Of a stretch of DNA of 64,000 bases, positions 1 through 6,574 are shown one piece after another. Source of the stretch: CAVQCJ01 sp963849365 (GTDB taxonomy: Bacteria; Actinomycetota; Actinomycetes; Prado026); the NCBI GenBank assembly GCA_963849365.1, contig CAWKHA010000004.1, positions 1,674,001-1,738,000 on the forward strand, given 5' to 3'. Both the position numbers and the translations under genes were made by a program. The notes under the pieces are model-generated. The model made no database searches. It worked only from the letters and a program-made list of their open reading frames with translations, and was not told where the DNA came from. How positions within the stretch are numbered: the stretch's first letter is position 1; each line of letters starts with the position of its first letter.

Positions 1-1
1 G

Positions 2-1105
2 CGCCGCAACCTGCTGCGCAAGGAGCTGGCCTGGCTGCGGCGCGGGGCGCCGGCGCGGACGTCCAAGCCCAAGTTCCGGATCGACGCGGCCAACGCGCTC
101 ATCGCGGACGAGCCGCCGCCGCGCGACACCGTCGAGCTGCTCGGCGTGGCCGGCCGGCGGCTGGGGCGCAGCGTCTACGACGTCGAGGAGGTCACCGTCG
201 AGCTGGGCGGCCGCGAGCTGCTGCGTACGGTGACCTGGCGGCTGGGTCCGGGCGACCGGATCGGCGTCGTCGGGGTCAACGGAGCGGGGAAGACCACGCT
301 GCTGCGCCTGCTGGCCGGCGAGCTGGCGCCCACGAGCGGTCGTCTCCGCGTCGGTCGGACCGTTCACGCCGGCTACCTGTCCCAGTCCGTGGCCGAGCTG
401 CCCGCCGGGCTGCGCGCGCTGGAGGCGGTCGAGGACGTGCGCCCAGTCGTCGACATGGGCAAGGGCCGCGAGCTCTCGGCGCGCCAGCTGGCGGAGCGGC
501 TAGGGTTCACCGGCGAGCGGCTGTGGACCCCGGTCGCCGACCTGTCCGGCGGTGAGCGTCGCCGGCTGCAGCTGCTGCGCCTGCTCATGGACGGCCCCAA
601 CGTGCTGCTGCTCGACGAGCCGACCAACGACCTCGACGTCGAGACGCTGAACGCGGTCGAGGACCTGCTGGACGGCTGGGCCGGCACGCTGGTCGTCGTC
701 TCGCACGACCGGTACTTCCTCGAACGGGTCTGCGACCGCACCGTCGGCCTGCTCGGCGACGGCGCCGTGCGCGACCTTCCGGGCGGCGTGGACGAGTACC
801 TGCGACTGCGCGCCGCGGCGGACGGGGAACCCGCGTCGTCCGTCGGTGCGGCCGCCGTCCCGGGCGCCGCGGCTTCCGACGCCGCCGCCGCGCGGGCCGC
901 GCGCAAGGACCTCGCCCGGATCGAGCGGCGGCTCGGCCGGCTGGCCGAACAGACCTCGGCGTTGCACGCCCGGCTCGCCGCAGAGGCCACCGACCACGTA
1001 CGCGTGGCCGAGCTGGACCGGCAGCTCCGGGCGCTGGCCGGCGAGACCGCCGCGCTCGAGGAGGACTGGCTGGCCGCGGCCGACGCGGCCGAGCGCGCCG
1101 GCTGA
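2..1105 (+). CDS. ABC-F family ATPase, 3' part (Uup-like)
   Basis: This is the C-terminal part of an ABC-F protein that begins before the window; 367 codons are visible. The first ~40 residues (NLLRKELAWLRRGAPARTS) are the linker that separates the two ATPase domains in ABC-F proteins. The second ATPase domain has a Walker A (GVNGAGKTT, around 275-300), signature LSGGERRRLQ (around 540-570), Walker B VLLLDEPTNDLD (around 600-640) and H-loop VVSHDRYF. After an Ala-rich linker the protein ends in a predicted coiled coil (roughly 890-1100), as in Uup-type members. There are no membrane segments, consistent with the soluble ribosome- or DNA-associated ABC-F class. Family assignment is firm; the exact subfamily is inferred from the coiled-coil tail. 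Confidence 0.92.
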   Translation, partial: RRNLLRKELAWLRRGAPARTSKPKFRIDAANALIADEPPPRDTVELLGVAGRRLGRSVYDVEEVTVELGGRELLRTVTWRLGPGDRIGVVGVNGAGKTTLLRLLAGELAPTSGRLRVGRTVHAGYLSQSVAELPAGLRALEAVEDVRPVVDMGKGRELSARQLAERLGFTGERLWTPVADLSGGERRRLQLLRLLMDGPNVLLLDEPTNDLDVETLNAVEDLLDGWAGTLVVVSHDRYFLERVCDRTVGLLGDGAVRDLPGGVDEYLRLRAAADGEPASSVGAAAVPGAAASDAAAARAARKDLARIERRLGRLAEQTSALHARLAAEATDHVRVAELDRQLRALAGETAALEEDWLAAADAAERAG

Positions 1106-1118
1106 TCCAGGGGCCGGT

Positions 1119-1130
1119 TAGGGTCGAGCG
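1119..1130 (+). promoter_or_regulatory. -10 box and leaderless start for the ComB-like gene
   Basis: TAGGGT at 1119-1124 is followed by six bases and then the GTG at 1131. No ribosome binding site precedes that GTG. The spacing puts the transcription start at or next to the start codon. No good -35 box is visible. Confidence 0.45.
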
Positions 1131-1856
1131 GTGGCGACGGGGAGCGCGAGTGGACGAACGGTCGACATGGACTGGGGCGCGACCGGCGCCCGCAACCTCG
1201 CCGAGCACTGCGACATCCTGGTCGTCGTCGATGTGCTGTCCTTCTCGACGTCGCTGAGCGTGGCCGTCGAACGGGGAGCGGAGGTCTGGCCGTACGCCCT
1301 CGGCTCCGACGGAGCCGAACAGCTCGCGCGCGAGATCGGGGCGGTCCTCGCGCGTGGACGCTCGACCCGGCAGGGTCCGACGCTGTCTCCGGCCAGCCTG
1401 TTCGACCTCGAACCCGGTGCGCGCCTGGTGCTGCCTTCGCCGAACGGTTCCGCGATCGCGCACGCTGCGGTCAGCGGCGGCATCCCCGTCGTGTCCGCCT
1501 GCCTGCGCGGCGCCACCGCAGCGGTGCAGCTCCTGCGGTCGTACGGGCGGGTCGGGCTTGTCGCGTCCGGCGAGCGCTGGCCGGACGGGACGCTGCGTCC
1601 GGCGTACGAGGACCTGGTGGGAGCGGGAGTCGTGGCCGCCGGCCTCGTCGCGGCCGGCTACCGCGCGAGCCCGGACGCGGCCGCCGCTGCCGCGGCGGCG
1701 AAGAGGCCGCGTCCGCTGGCCGAGTGTCCTTCGGGCGTGGAGCTGGTCGAGCGCGGGTTCGCAGCGGACGTCACGATCGCCGAGCAGCGTGATGTGACCG
1801 AGGTGGTGGCGGTCATGACGTCAGGACGTTTCCAGGGCAGCCCGACCGCACGCTAG
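1131..1856 (+). CDS. 2-phosphosulfolactate phosphatase (ComB) family protein
   Basis: A 241-residue cytoplasmic protein with the ComB-family layout. The N-terminal strand is DILVVVDVLSFSTSLSVAV, where the Asp and Ser/Thr-rich turn form part of the active site. It is followed by a GRSTRQGPTLSP loop, LVLPSPNGSA, VVSACLRGATAA and a C-terminal LVASGERWPDG / AYEDLVGAG pair. The family removes phosphate from 2-phosphosulfolactate in coenzyme M synthesis in archaea. Actinobacteria carry it without a coenzyme M pathway, so the substrate here is open. The GTG at 1131 was chosen because of the -10 box just upstream. It stands alone between the ABC-F gene and a small membrane protein gene. Confidence 0.82.
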   Translation: MATGSASGRTVDMDWGATGARNLAEHCDILVVVDVLSFSTSLSVAVERGAEVWPYALGSDGAEQLAREIGAVLARGRSTRQGPTLSPASLFDLEPGARLVLPSPNGSAIAHAAVSGGIPVVSACLRGATAAVQLLRSYGRVGLVASGERWPDGTLRPAYEDLVGAGVVAAGLVAAGYRASPDAAAAAAAAKRPRPLAECPSGVELVERGFAADVTIAEQRDVTEVVAVMTSGRFQGSPTAR

Positions 1857-2003
1857 CCGGGTGCACGCCGGCGGTCCCTCCGCCTGGTCGGGCGGGCGCA
1901 CGCGGGCGTGGGCCCTAGTGCTCTGGCCGGCTCGGGTCGGCCGGCGCAGGCTGGAACTGTCCCGGCAGTACGTCGTCGGGGATCGACGATCGGAGGGATC
2001 GAG

Positions 2004-2423
2004 ATGCGTGTCCAGAAGCGAGACATCATCGCTACCTGCCTGGTGGCCGCCGCCGTCGTCGTCTACCTGTTCTGGGTCGTCGGCTCGGGCCTGCCGGGCC
2101 TGGGTTCGATCCGTGCGACCGGAACCGTGGTCCTCGTCCTGGGGTTCGCGGCCTCGGCCAGCGCGGTCGTGCCCGGGTTCGTCCAGCTGCTCCACGGGAA
2201 CAGGGCGTACCTCGCCGTGACCTCGCTCATCGGCCTGGCCGCACTGGTCGGTGGTGTGCTGACGCTCATCGCCGAGAGCGCCGCCGGCCTGGCTGTGGTC
2301 ATGGGCGCGATGGTCGTGCTGTGGCTGATCGCCACGACTCATCACAGCCTCCTCGCCGCGGCCGTCGCGCCGGCTGCGGACGTCCAGGCACGGCAGGGGC
2401 CGAGGCATCCGGCCGCTGCCTGA
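2004..2423 (+). CDS. Small membrane protein, unknown function
   Basis: A 139-residue protein with four predicted membrane helices (about residues 9-28, 37-58, 68-88 and 93-115) and a short hydrophilic, His- and Pro-containing tail. The ATG at 2004 is chosen because GGAGG at 1992-1996 lies 7 bases upstream. Upstream in-frame extensions lack a binding site. No catalytic motif is visible. It resembles many small four-helix actinobacterial proteins, and I do not recognise a named family. It is convergent with the MarR gene that follows. Confidence 0.72.
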   Translation: MRVQKRDIIATCLVAAAVVVYLFWVVGSGLPGLGSIRATGTVVLVLGFAASASAVVPGFVQLLHGNRAYLAVTSLIGLAALVGGVLTLIAESAAGLAVVMGAMVVLWLIATTHHSLLAAAVAPAADVQARQGPRHPAAA

Positions 2424-2445
2424 CGTCCCGGCCGCGCTCGCCGTG

Positions 2446-2895
2446 CTACGGGCCCGGGGTGCGGGCATCGATCTGCCCCATGATGCGGCTGAGTTCGGCG
2501 ACGTCGCGGTCGTCGAGCGCGTCACCGAACACCCGCTGCAGCCATGCGTGGTGGCTGCGGCGTGCCCTCCTGACCAGTGACCGTCCCCGTGGGGTGATCC
2601 GAGCGAAGGTCGAACGTGCATCGCGTGGGTCCGGCTCGCGACGTATCAGGTCCGAGGCCTCCATGCGGTCGAGCAGCTTGGACAGACCGGACGGCGACAG
2701 CACGATCGTCGAGGCCAGCGCGCTGAGGCCAAGCCGGCCGCCGGCCATGTCCAGCTGCATGAGCACGTCGTAGCGAGGCATGGTCAGGCCGCTGTCGTGA
2801 CGCATCTGAGCCTCGACCTGGTCCCAGAGCCGTGCGTGCGTCCTGATGAGGGCGATCCACGCCGCCGTCCAGCGCTCCACGGTGTCGGTGGTCAT
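2446..2895 (-). CDS. MarR family transcriptional regulator
   Basis: A 149-residue winged-helix regulator. The DNA-binding core includes LTMPRYDVLMQLDMAGG, LGLSALASTIVLSPSGLSKLLDRME as recognition helix, and DPRDARSTFARITPRGRSLV as the wing. The ATG at 2895 is preferred over an upstream TTG because a -10 box lies exactly six bases before it, giving a leaderless message. The divergent intergenic region carries two near-palindromic operators, so autoregulation and control of the ABM-like and VOC genes to the right is likely. The ligand is unknown; MarR members often sense aromatic or oxidising compounds. Confidence 0.9.
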   Translation of the reverse strand: MTTDTVERWTAAWIALIRTHARLWDQVEAQMRHDSGLTMPRYDVLMQLDMAGGRLGLSALASTIVLSPSGLSKLLDRMEASDLIRREPDPRDARSTFARITPRGRSLVRRARRSHHAWLQRVFGDALDDRDVAELSRIMGQIDARTPGP

Positions 2896-2901
2896 GGGGC
2901 G

Positions 2902-2961
2902 AGTGTACGCCAAGTACTTGACATGCCAAGTGACCTTGGTCTATTACTTGGCATGTCAAAT
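2902..2961. promoter_or_regulatory. Divergent promoter with paired MarR operators
   Basis: Two 16-bp sites, ACTTGACATGCCAAGT (2916-2931) and ACTTGGCATGTCAAAT (2946-2961), are near-palindromes and also inverted copies of one another. They start 30 bp apart, so they lie on the same DNA face. A rightward promoter TTGACA (2918-2923), 18 bp, TATTAC (2942-2947) sits across them. A leftward promoter reads TTGGCA (complement of 2924-2929), 16 bp, TACACT (complement of 2902-2907), six bases, then the MarR ATG. Both -35 boxes lie inside the first operator, so the bound repressor would block both directions. Confidence 0.75.
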
Positions 2962-2986
2962 AGAGTCTCGACCTCGAGGAGCAGAC

Positions 2987-3283
2987 ATGGGCACCAAGCC
3001 GTACGGAGTCGTGCACTTCTTCCCCGGAGGAACCGAAGTGCAGTACGAGGCATCGATCGCCGCGGTCCACCCCGGCGAGGGACTCCTGCCGGACGGCCAG
3101 ATCTTCCACGCCGCGGGCCGTTCCACCGGCGGCTGGACGATCATGGCCGTGCACGATTCCAAGGAGAGCTGGGAGCAGTTCCGCGACGGCACCCTCGTCC
3201 CCCGGATACAGCAGGGCATCGCCGGCGGGTTCACCTCGCCGCCCGAGGAGACGGTCGTCGACGTGTACAAGGTGTTCTCCTAG
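2987..3283 (+). CDS. Small ferredoxin-like-barrel protein, unknown function
   Basis: A 98-residue soluble protein. Its order of strands and helices (VVHFFPGGTEVQYEASIAAV, then GWTIMAVHDSKESWEQFRDGTLVPRI, then a C-terminal strand VVDVYKVFS) resembles the dimeric alpha/beta barrel of antibiotic-biosynthesis monooxygenase-like proteins. No specific family can be named. The ATG at 2987 has GAGGAG at 2976-2981. It is the first gene under the divergent MarR-controlled promoter and is probably co-regulated with the VOC gene 67 bases downstream. Confidence 0.75.
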   Translation: MGTKPYGVVHFFPGGTEVQYEASIAAVHPGEGLLPDGQIFHAAGRSTGGWTIMAVHDSKESWEQFRDGTLVPRIQQGIAGGFTSPPEETVVDVYKVFS

Positions 3284-3350
3284 CGGGCAGGCAGCCCGCG
3301 GAGGAGTCTGTCCGCACCGACCGGAGTGGGTCGTCCAGAGGAGGTTCCCG

Positions 3351-3722
3351 ATGATTACGGCAAGCATGGTGGTGGCGACGGTTCCGGTCACGGACCTGGA
3401 GCGCGCGAAGGAGTTCTACGGAAACACTGTCGGCCTGACGTTCCTGTGGGAGACGCCGGTCGCGGTCCGCTACCGCTGCGGGTCAGCCAGCGAGATCTCC
3501 CTCTTCAAGCGTCCGCCCGTCTCGGCCGACCACACCCTGGCCCACTTCGAGGTGGACGACATCGAGACGGCGGTCAAGGATCTGGCCTCCGGCGGCGTCG
3601 AGTTCATCGACTACACCGAGGGACCGCTCGCCACGACGGGCCACATCGCCCAGCTCGGCCCCGCGCGGGGTGCGTGGTTCCGCGATCCCGACGGCAACAC
3701 CCTCGGGCTCCGACAGGGGTAG
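3351..3722 (+). CDS. VOC superfamily (glyoxalase/bleomycin-resistance-like) protein
   Basis: A 123-residue single-chain VOC protein with the usual two beta-alpha-beta-beta-beta modules. It starts VVATVPVTDLERAKEFYGNTVGL, has the mid-protein LAHFEVDDIETAVKDLASGG repeat, and ends WFRDPDGNTLGL, the classic VOC C-terminus. Candidate metal ligands are His in the second module and the Glu/Asp near the end. GAGGAGGTTCCCG just before the ATG is a strong binding site. It lies downstream of the MarR-controlled promoter, so a detoxification or aromatic-compound role is plausible but unproven. Confidence 0.85.
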   Translation: MITASMVVATVPVTDLERAKEFYGNTVGLTFLWETPVAVRYRCGSASEISLFKRPPVSADHTLAHFEVDDIETAVKDLASGGVEFIDYTEGPLATTGHIAQLGPARGAWFRDPDGNTLGLRQG

Positions 3723-3754
3723 CGGAACCTCGTCGATCTGCTGATGCCGGTCGA

Positions 3755-4488
3755 CTAGCGCCCTGCACCCGACCGGAAGGGGGCAGCGGCGACGGGGTTC
3801 GCGGGCGCCGGGACGCGGTCGAGACGGCGTTCGTGCCGATGAGCCACCCACAGCAGCACGGCCATGATCGCCAGCACGTCCGCGAAGCCGGCGATGGATG
3901 CCCAGGGCAGCTCGACGTCGCCACTGCTCACACCGGCGTAGAAGGACCCGAGCGGTGTCAGCAGGGGCCACAGGGTCAGGACGTTGCGGGTGAGCGCGAA
4001 CGCCACGGCGTACACCACGCCCAGGCCGGTCAGGAAAGCGATCTGGCTCGTGCCCATGCCGTAACCCACGTGGTAGAGCCCGTACAGGGTGGCTGCCCCC
4101 GCGACGGCGCCTTTCGAGCCGAACCGGGCCTGCAGGCGGTTCTGGACGAAGCCACGGAAGAACACCGAGGTCCTGCGACACCCAGCAGGAGTGCGGCGGC
4201 GAAGGACAGGAACAGGCCGGGGATGTGGTTGGTGGTGAAGCCGACGAACGCCAGCCGCATCAGGAGGACGACGCCGGCATACAAGACCGCCACGGCCACC
4301 AGGTCGCTGCGGCCGGGCTCCCGTGCACCGGTTCGTCGCGGCACGGCGCCCGGAACGGTGGCGAGCAGCAGGGCGCTCGCCGCCACGACCAGGGTGTACG
4401 CCCAGCCTTCGACCAGCGGGAGCAGCAGCAACGCTGCGACGACCCAACCGCTCCAGAGCGACAGCGGATGGGGAACGCGGGCGTTCAT
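3755..4488 (-). pseudogene. CPBP-family intramembrane protease-like gene, frameshifted
   Basis: Two overlapping reading frames together make one CPBP-like membrane protein. The first half, from ATG 4488 (GGAAGG 8 bases upstream), encodes helices WVVAALLLLPLVEGWAYT through FAAALLLGVAG. The second half continues in another frame from about 4175 with TSVFFRGFVQNRL, LYGLYHVGYG and further helices to the stop at 3755. The joint at about 4160-4180 falls exactly where the family has its EExxxR motif, and the glutamates are lost while FFRGF remains. The FxxxH-like motif (GLYHVGY) is intact. The gene is either truly inactivated or disrupted by a base-calling error. Confidence 0.7.
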
Positions 4489-4582
4489 GTCTCGCACCTT
4501 CCTGCGCGCCTCCAGGACACCGCTGTCCGGCCGCCTGCGGGTAGGGCCGATGGGCCCAGGTCAGCGCCTCGCCACCGGCCCG

Positions 4583-4594
4583 TAGCCTGGCCGC
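4583..4594 (+). promoter_or_regulatory. -10 box and leaderless start for the methyltransferase gene
   Basis: TAGCCT at 4583-4588, six bases, then GTG at 4595. No purine-rich binding site lies in the gap. Confidence 0.4.
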
Positions 4595-5365
4595 GTGACG
4601 GGTGGGAGGGCGGACGAGGTCGCGCTGAACCGCGCACTGTGGACCGTCGTCAACGAGCGCTTCACGCACGCAGCCGCCGACCAGCAGTGGTCGCTGGGCG
4701 AACCGGTGTGGGGACTCTTCGCCGTTCCGGACCGGTCCCTGGGCGTCCTCGGCGACGTGCGCGGGCTCGACATGGTCGAGCTCGCGTGCGGAACCGCCTA
4801 CTTCTCGGCCTGGCTGGCCCGCGCCGGTGCCCGGGTCGTCGCCCTGGACGTCACGGCCGCCCAGCTGGCGTCCGCCCGCGGCTGCCAGCAGCGGCTCGGC
4901 CCGGTCTTCCCCCTCGTGCAGGCGGACGCCGAACAGGTCCCGCTGGTGTCAGGGCGGTTCGACGTCGTGGTCAGCGAGCACGGCGCGGCCGCCTGGTGCG
5001 ACCCGGAGCGTTGGCTCCCGGAGGCGGCCCGGTTGCTGCGCCCGGGCGGCCGGCTCGTGTTCCTCACCAACAGCCTGCTCTCGGCGCTGTGCGTGCCGAG
5101 CGACGAGGGGGTGGCGCAGGAGCGGCTCGTGCGCGGCCAGCGGGATGCGTACCACGTCCGCTGGCCCGGCGGCGGTGTCGAGTTCCATCCTTCGCACGGC
5201 GACTGGGTGCGGTTGCTGCGCAGGTCCGGCTTCGTCGTCGAGGCACTCCACGAGATCTACGCGCCGCCCGCCTCCACCGACCACCCCTTCTACGAGATCG
5301 TGTCCGCCGACTGGGCGGCCCGCTGGCCGGCCGAGGAGCTGTGGGTGGCGCGTCGCCCGGCGTGA
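4595..5365 (+). CDS. SAM-dependent class I methyltransferase
   Basis: A 256-residue protein with a Rossmann-type methyltransferase core. Motif I is MVELACGTAYFSAWLARAGA, the acidic end of strand 2 is VVALDVTAAQL, motif II is PLVQADAEQVPL, and FDVVVSEHGAAAW with LLRPGGRLVFLTNS form motifs IV and V. The C-terminal third (HVRWPGGGVEFHPSHGDW, GFVVEALHEIY) is the substrate-facing part typical of the methyltransferase type 11/25 groups. The substrate is unknown, and neighbours give no clue. The GTG start is supported by the -10 box ending six bases before it. Confidence 0.85.
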   Translation: MTGGRADEVALNRALWTVVNERFTHAAADQQWSLGEPVWGLFAVPDRSLGVLGDVRGLDMVELACGTAYFSAWLARAGARVVALDVTAAQLASARGCQQRLGPVFPLVQADAEQVPLVSGRFDVVVSEHGAAAWCDPERWLPEAARLLRPGGRLVFLTNSLLSALCVPSDEGVAQERLVRGQRDAYHVRWPGGGVEFHPSHGDWVRLLRRSGFVVEALHEIYAPPASTDHPFYEIVSADWAARWPAEELWVARRPA

Positions 5366-5513
5366 ATCCCGAGCGGCAGCGGAACCGCGCCGAATCGAGA
5401 CACCGGGCGACCTAACCGAGTCCTTAGGTGGCCGTTGACCGCCGGTGCCGGCGACCCCCACTGTCCGTCGGGAGGGCCGCGGCGACGGCCCGGGGCGAGC
5501 CGAGAGGACTCCT

Positions 5514-6128
5514 GTGCAGATCGACGACGAGTTCACCGTGAGCGTCCCGATCCAGCGGGCCTGGGAAGTGCTGACCGACCTGGCGGGCATCGCGCCCTGC
5601 CTGCCCGGCGCCCAGCTCACCGGGGTCGACGGCGACGTCTACTCGGGCAAGGTGAAGGTCAAGGTCGGTCCGGTGGTCAGCGAGTACGCGGGCACCGCCC
5701 GGTTCGTGCGGAAGGACGACGACGCCTACCACGCCGTGATCGACGCCAAGGGCAAGGACTCCCGTGGCGCCGGGAACGCCTCGGCACTCATCCACGCGCA
5801 GCTGCACGCCGAAGGCGACCGCACCCGCGTGACGATGAGCACGGACATGGCGATCGCCGGCAAGGTCGCGCAGTTCGGCAGCGGCATGATCAAAGAGGTG
5901 TCGGAGAAGCTGCTGGGGCAGTTCGTGCAGAACCTCGAGGCCAGGCTGCTCGTGCCGGCGGGCACGGTACCCGCACCGGTCACCGGGGAGCCGGCCGAGG
6001 CCGCGACCGAGCCCGAGCCGCTGGACCTGATGAGGATCGCGGGCGGGTCCGTGTACAAGCGGGCGATCCCGGTCCTCGTCGTGCTCCTGCTCGTGATCGC
6101 GTTCGTCGTCTACCTCGTGGTCAGGTGA
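5514..6128 (+). CDS. CoxG-like SRPBCC protein with C-terminal membrane anchor
   Basis: A 204-residue protein. Residues 1-145 follow the CoxG (carbon monoxide dehydrogenase subunit G) family: FTVSVPIQRAWEVLTDLAG, IAPCLPGAQL, YSGKVKVKVGP, and MSTDMAIAGKVAQFGSGMI. An acidic Pro/Ala linker leads to one hydrophobic helix at the C-terminus (VLVVLLLVIAFVVYLVV), so the SRPBCC domain would sit on the cytoplasmic face of the membrane. CoxG proteins recruit molybdenum hydroxylases in CO oxidisers, but no cox genes lie here, so the role is open. The GTG at 5514 is preferred because of the preceding GAGAGGA. Confidence 0.8.
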   Translation: MQIDDEFTVSVPIQRAWEVLTDLAGIAPCLPGAQLTGVDGDVYSGKVKVKVGPVVSEYAGTARFVRKDDDAYHAVIDAKGKDSRGAGNASALIHAQLHAEGDRTRVTMSTDMAIAGKVAQFGSGMIKEVSEKLLGQFVQNLEARLLVPAGTVPAPVTGEPAEAATEPEPLDLMRIAGGSVYKRAIPVLVVLLLVIAFVVYLVVR

Positions 6129-6138
6129 CGCGTTCGGT

Positions 6139-6150
6139 CAGGATGCTTCC
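6139..6150 (+). promoter_or_regulatory. -10 box and leaderless start for the ABM-like gene
   Basis: CAGGAT at 6139-6144, six bases, then GTG at 6151. Confidence 0.4.
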
Positions 6151-6438
6151 GTGTACGTCCGCGTCTGGCAGTACGACGTCGATCCCGACGATGTCGACCG
6201 GTTCGTCGCGGCGTACGCGGGCGAAGGCGACTGGGCCGTGCTGTTCCTGCGCGGGGCCGGATACGCGGGCACCGAGCTGTACCGGGACGTCGACGATCCC
6301 ACCCAGTTCCTGACCGTCGACCGCTGGGCGAGCGAGGCCGACTGGCTGGCGTTCCGGCGCGAGCGGGCAGCCGAGTACGAAGCCCTGGGCGCCCGCCTCG
6401 AGCCGCTGTCGCTTCGCCAGCAGGAGCTGCTGGGCTAG
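6151..6438 (+). CDS. Antibiotic-biosynthesis-monooxygenase-like small protein
   Basis: A 95-residue protein with an ABM-type ferredoxin-like fold: an opening strand VRVWQYDVDPDDVDRFVAAY, a central LFLRGAGYAGTELYRDVDDP and FLTVDRWASEADWLAFRRER before a terminal helix. Family members range from quinone-forming monooxygenases to heme-degrading or structural proteins, and the active-site residues cannot be assigned from this short chain. It follows the CoxG-like gene by 22 bases but has its own -10 box. Confidence 0.7.
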   Translation: MYVRVWQYDVDPDDVDRFVAAYAGEGDWAVLFLRGAGYAGTELYRDVDDPTQFLTVDRWASEADWLAFRRERAAEYEALGARLEPLSLRQQELLG

Positions 6439-6574
6439 GTCCGGCCCGTCCGGCGGAACCGGCGGGAAGGCCTGTCCTCCCACAACGACGGCCGTCGCGG
6501 CACCAGAATGCCCTTGCCCGGGAGCGCGACCCCAGGGCCGACGAGCTGGCGCTGCGTGCTTGGAGGCGAGTCTG

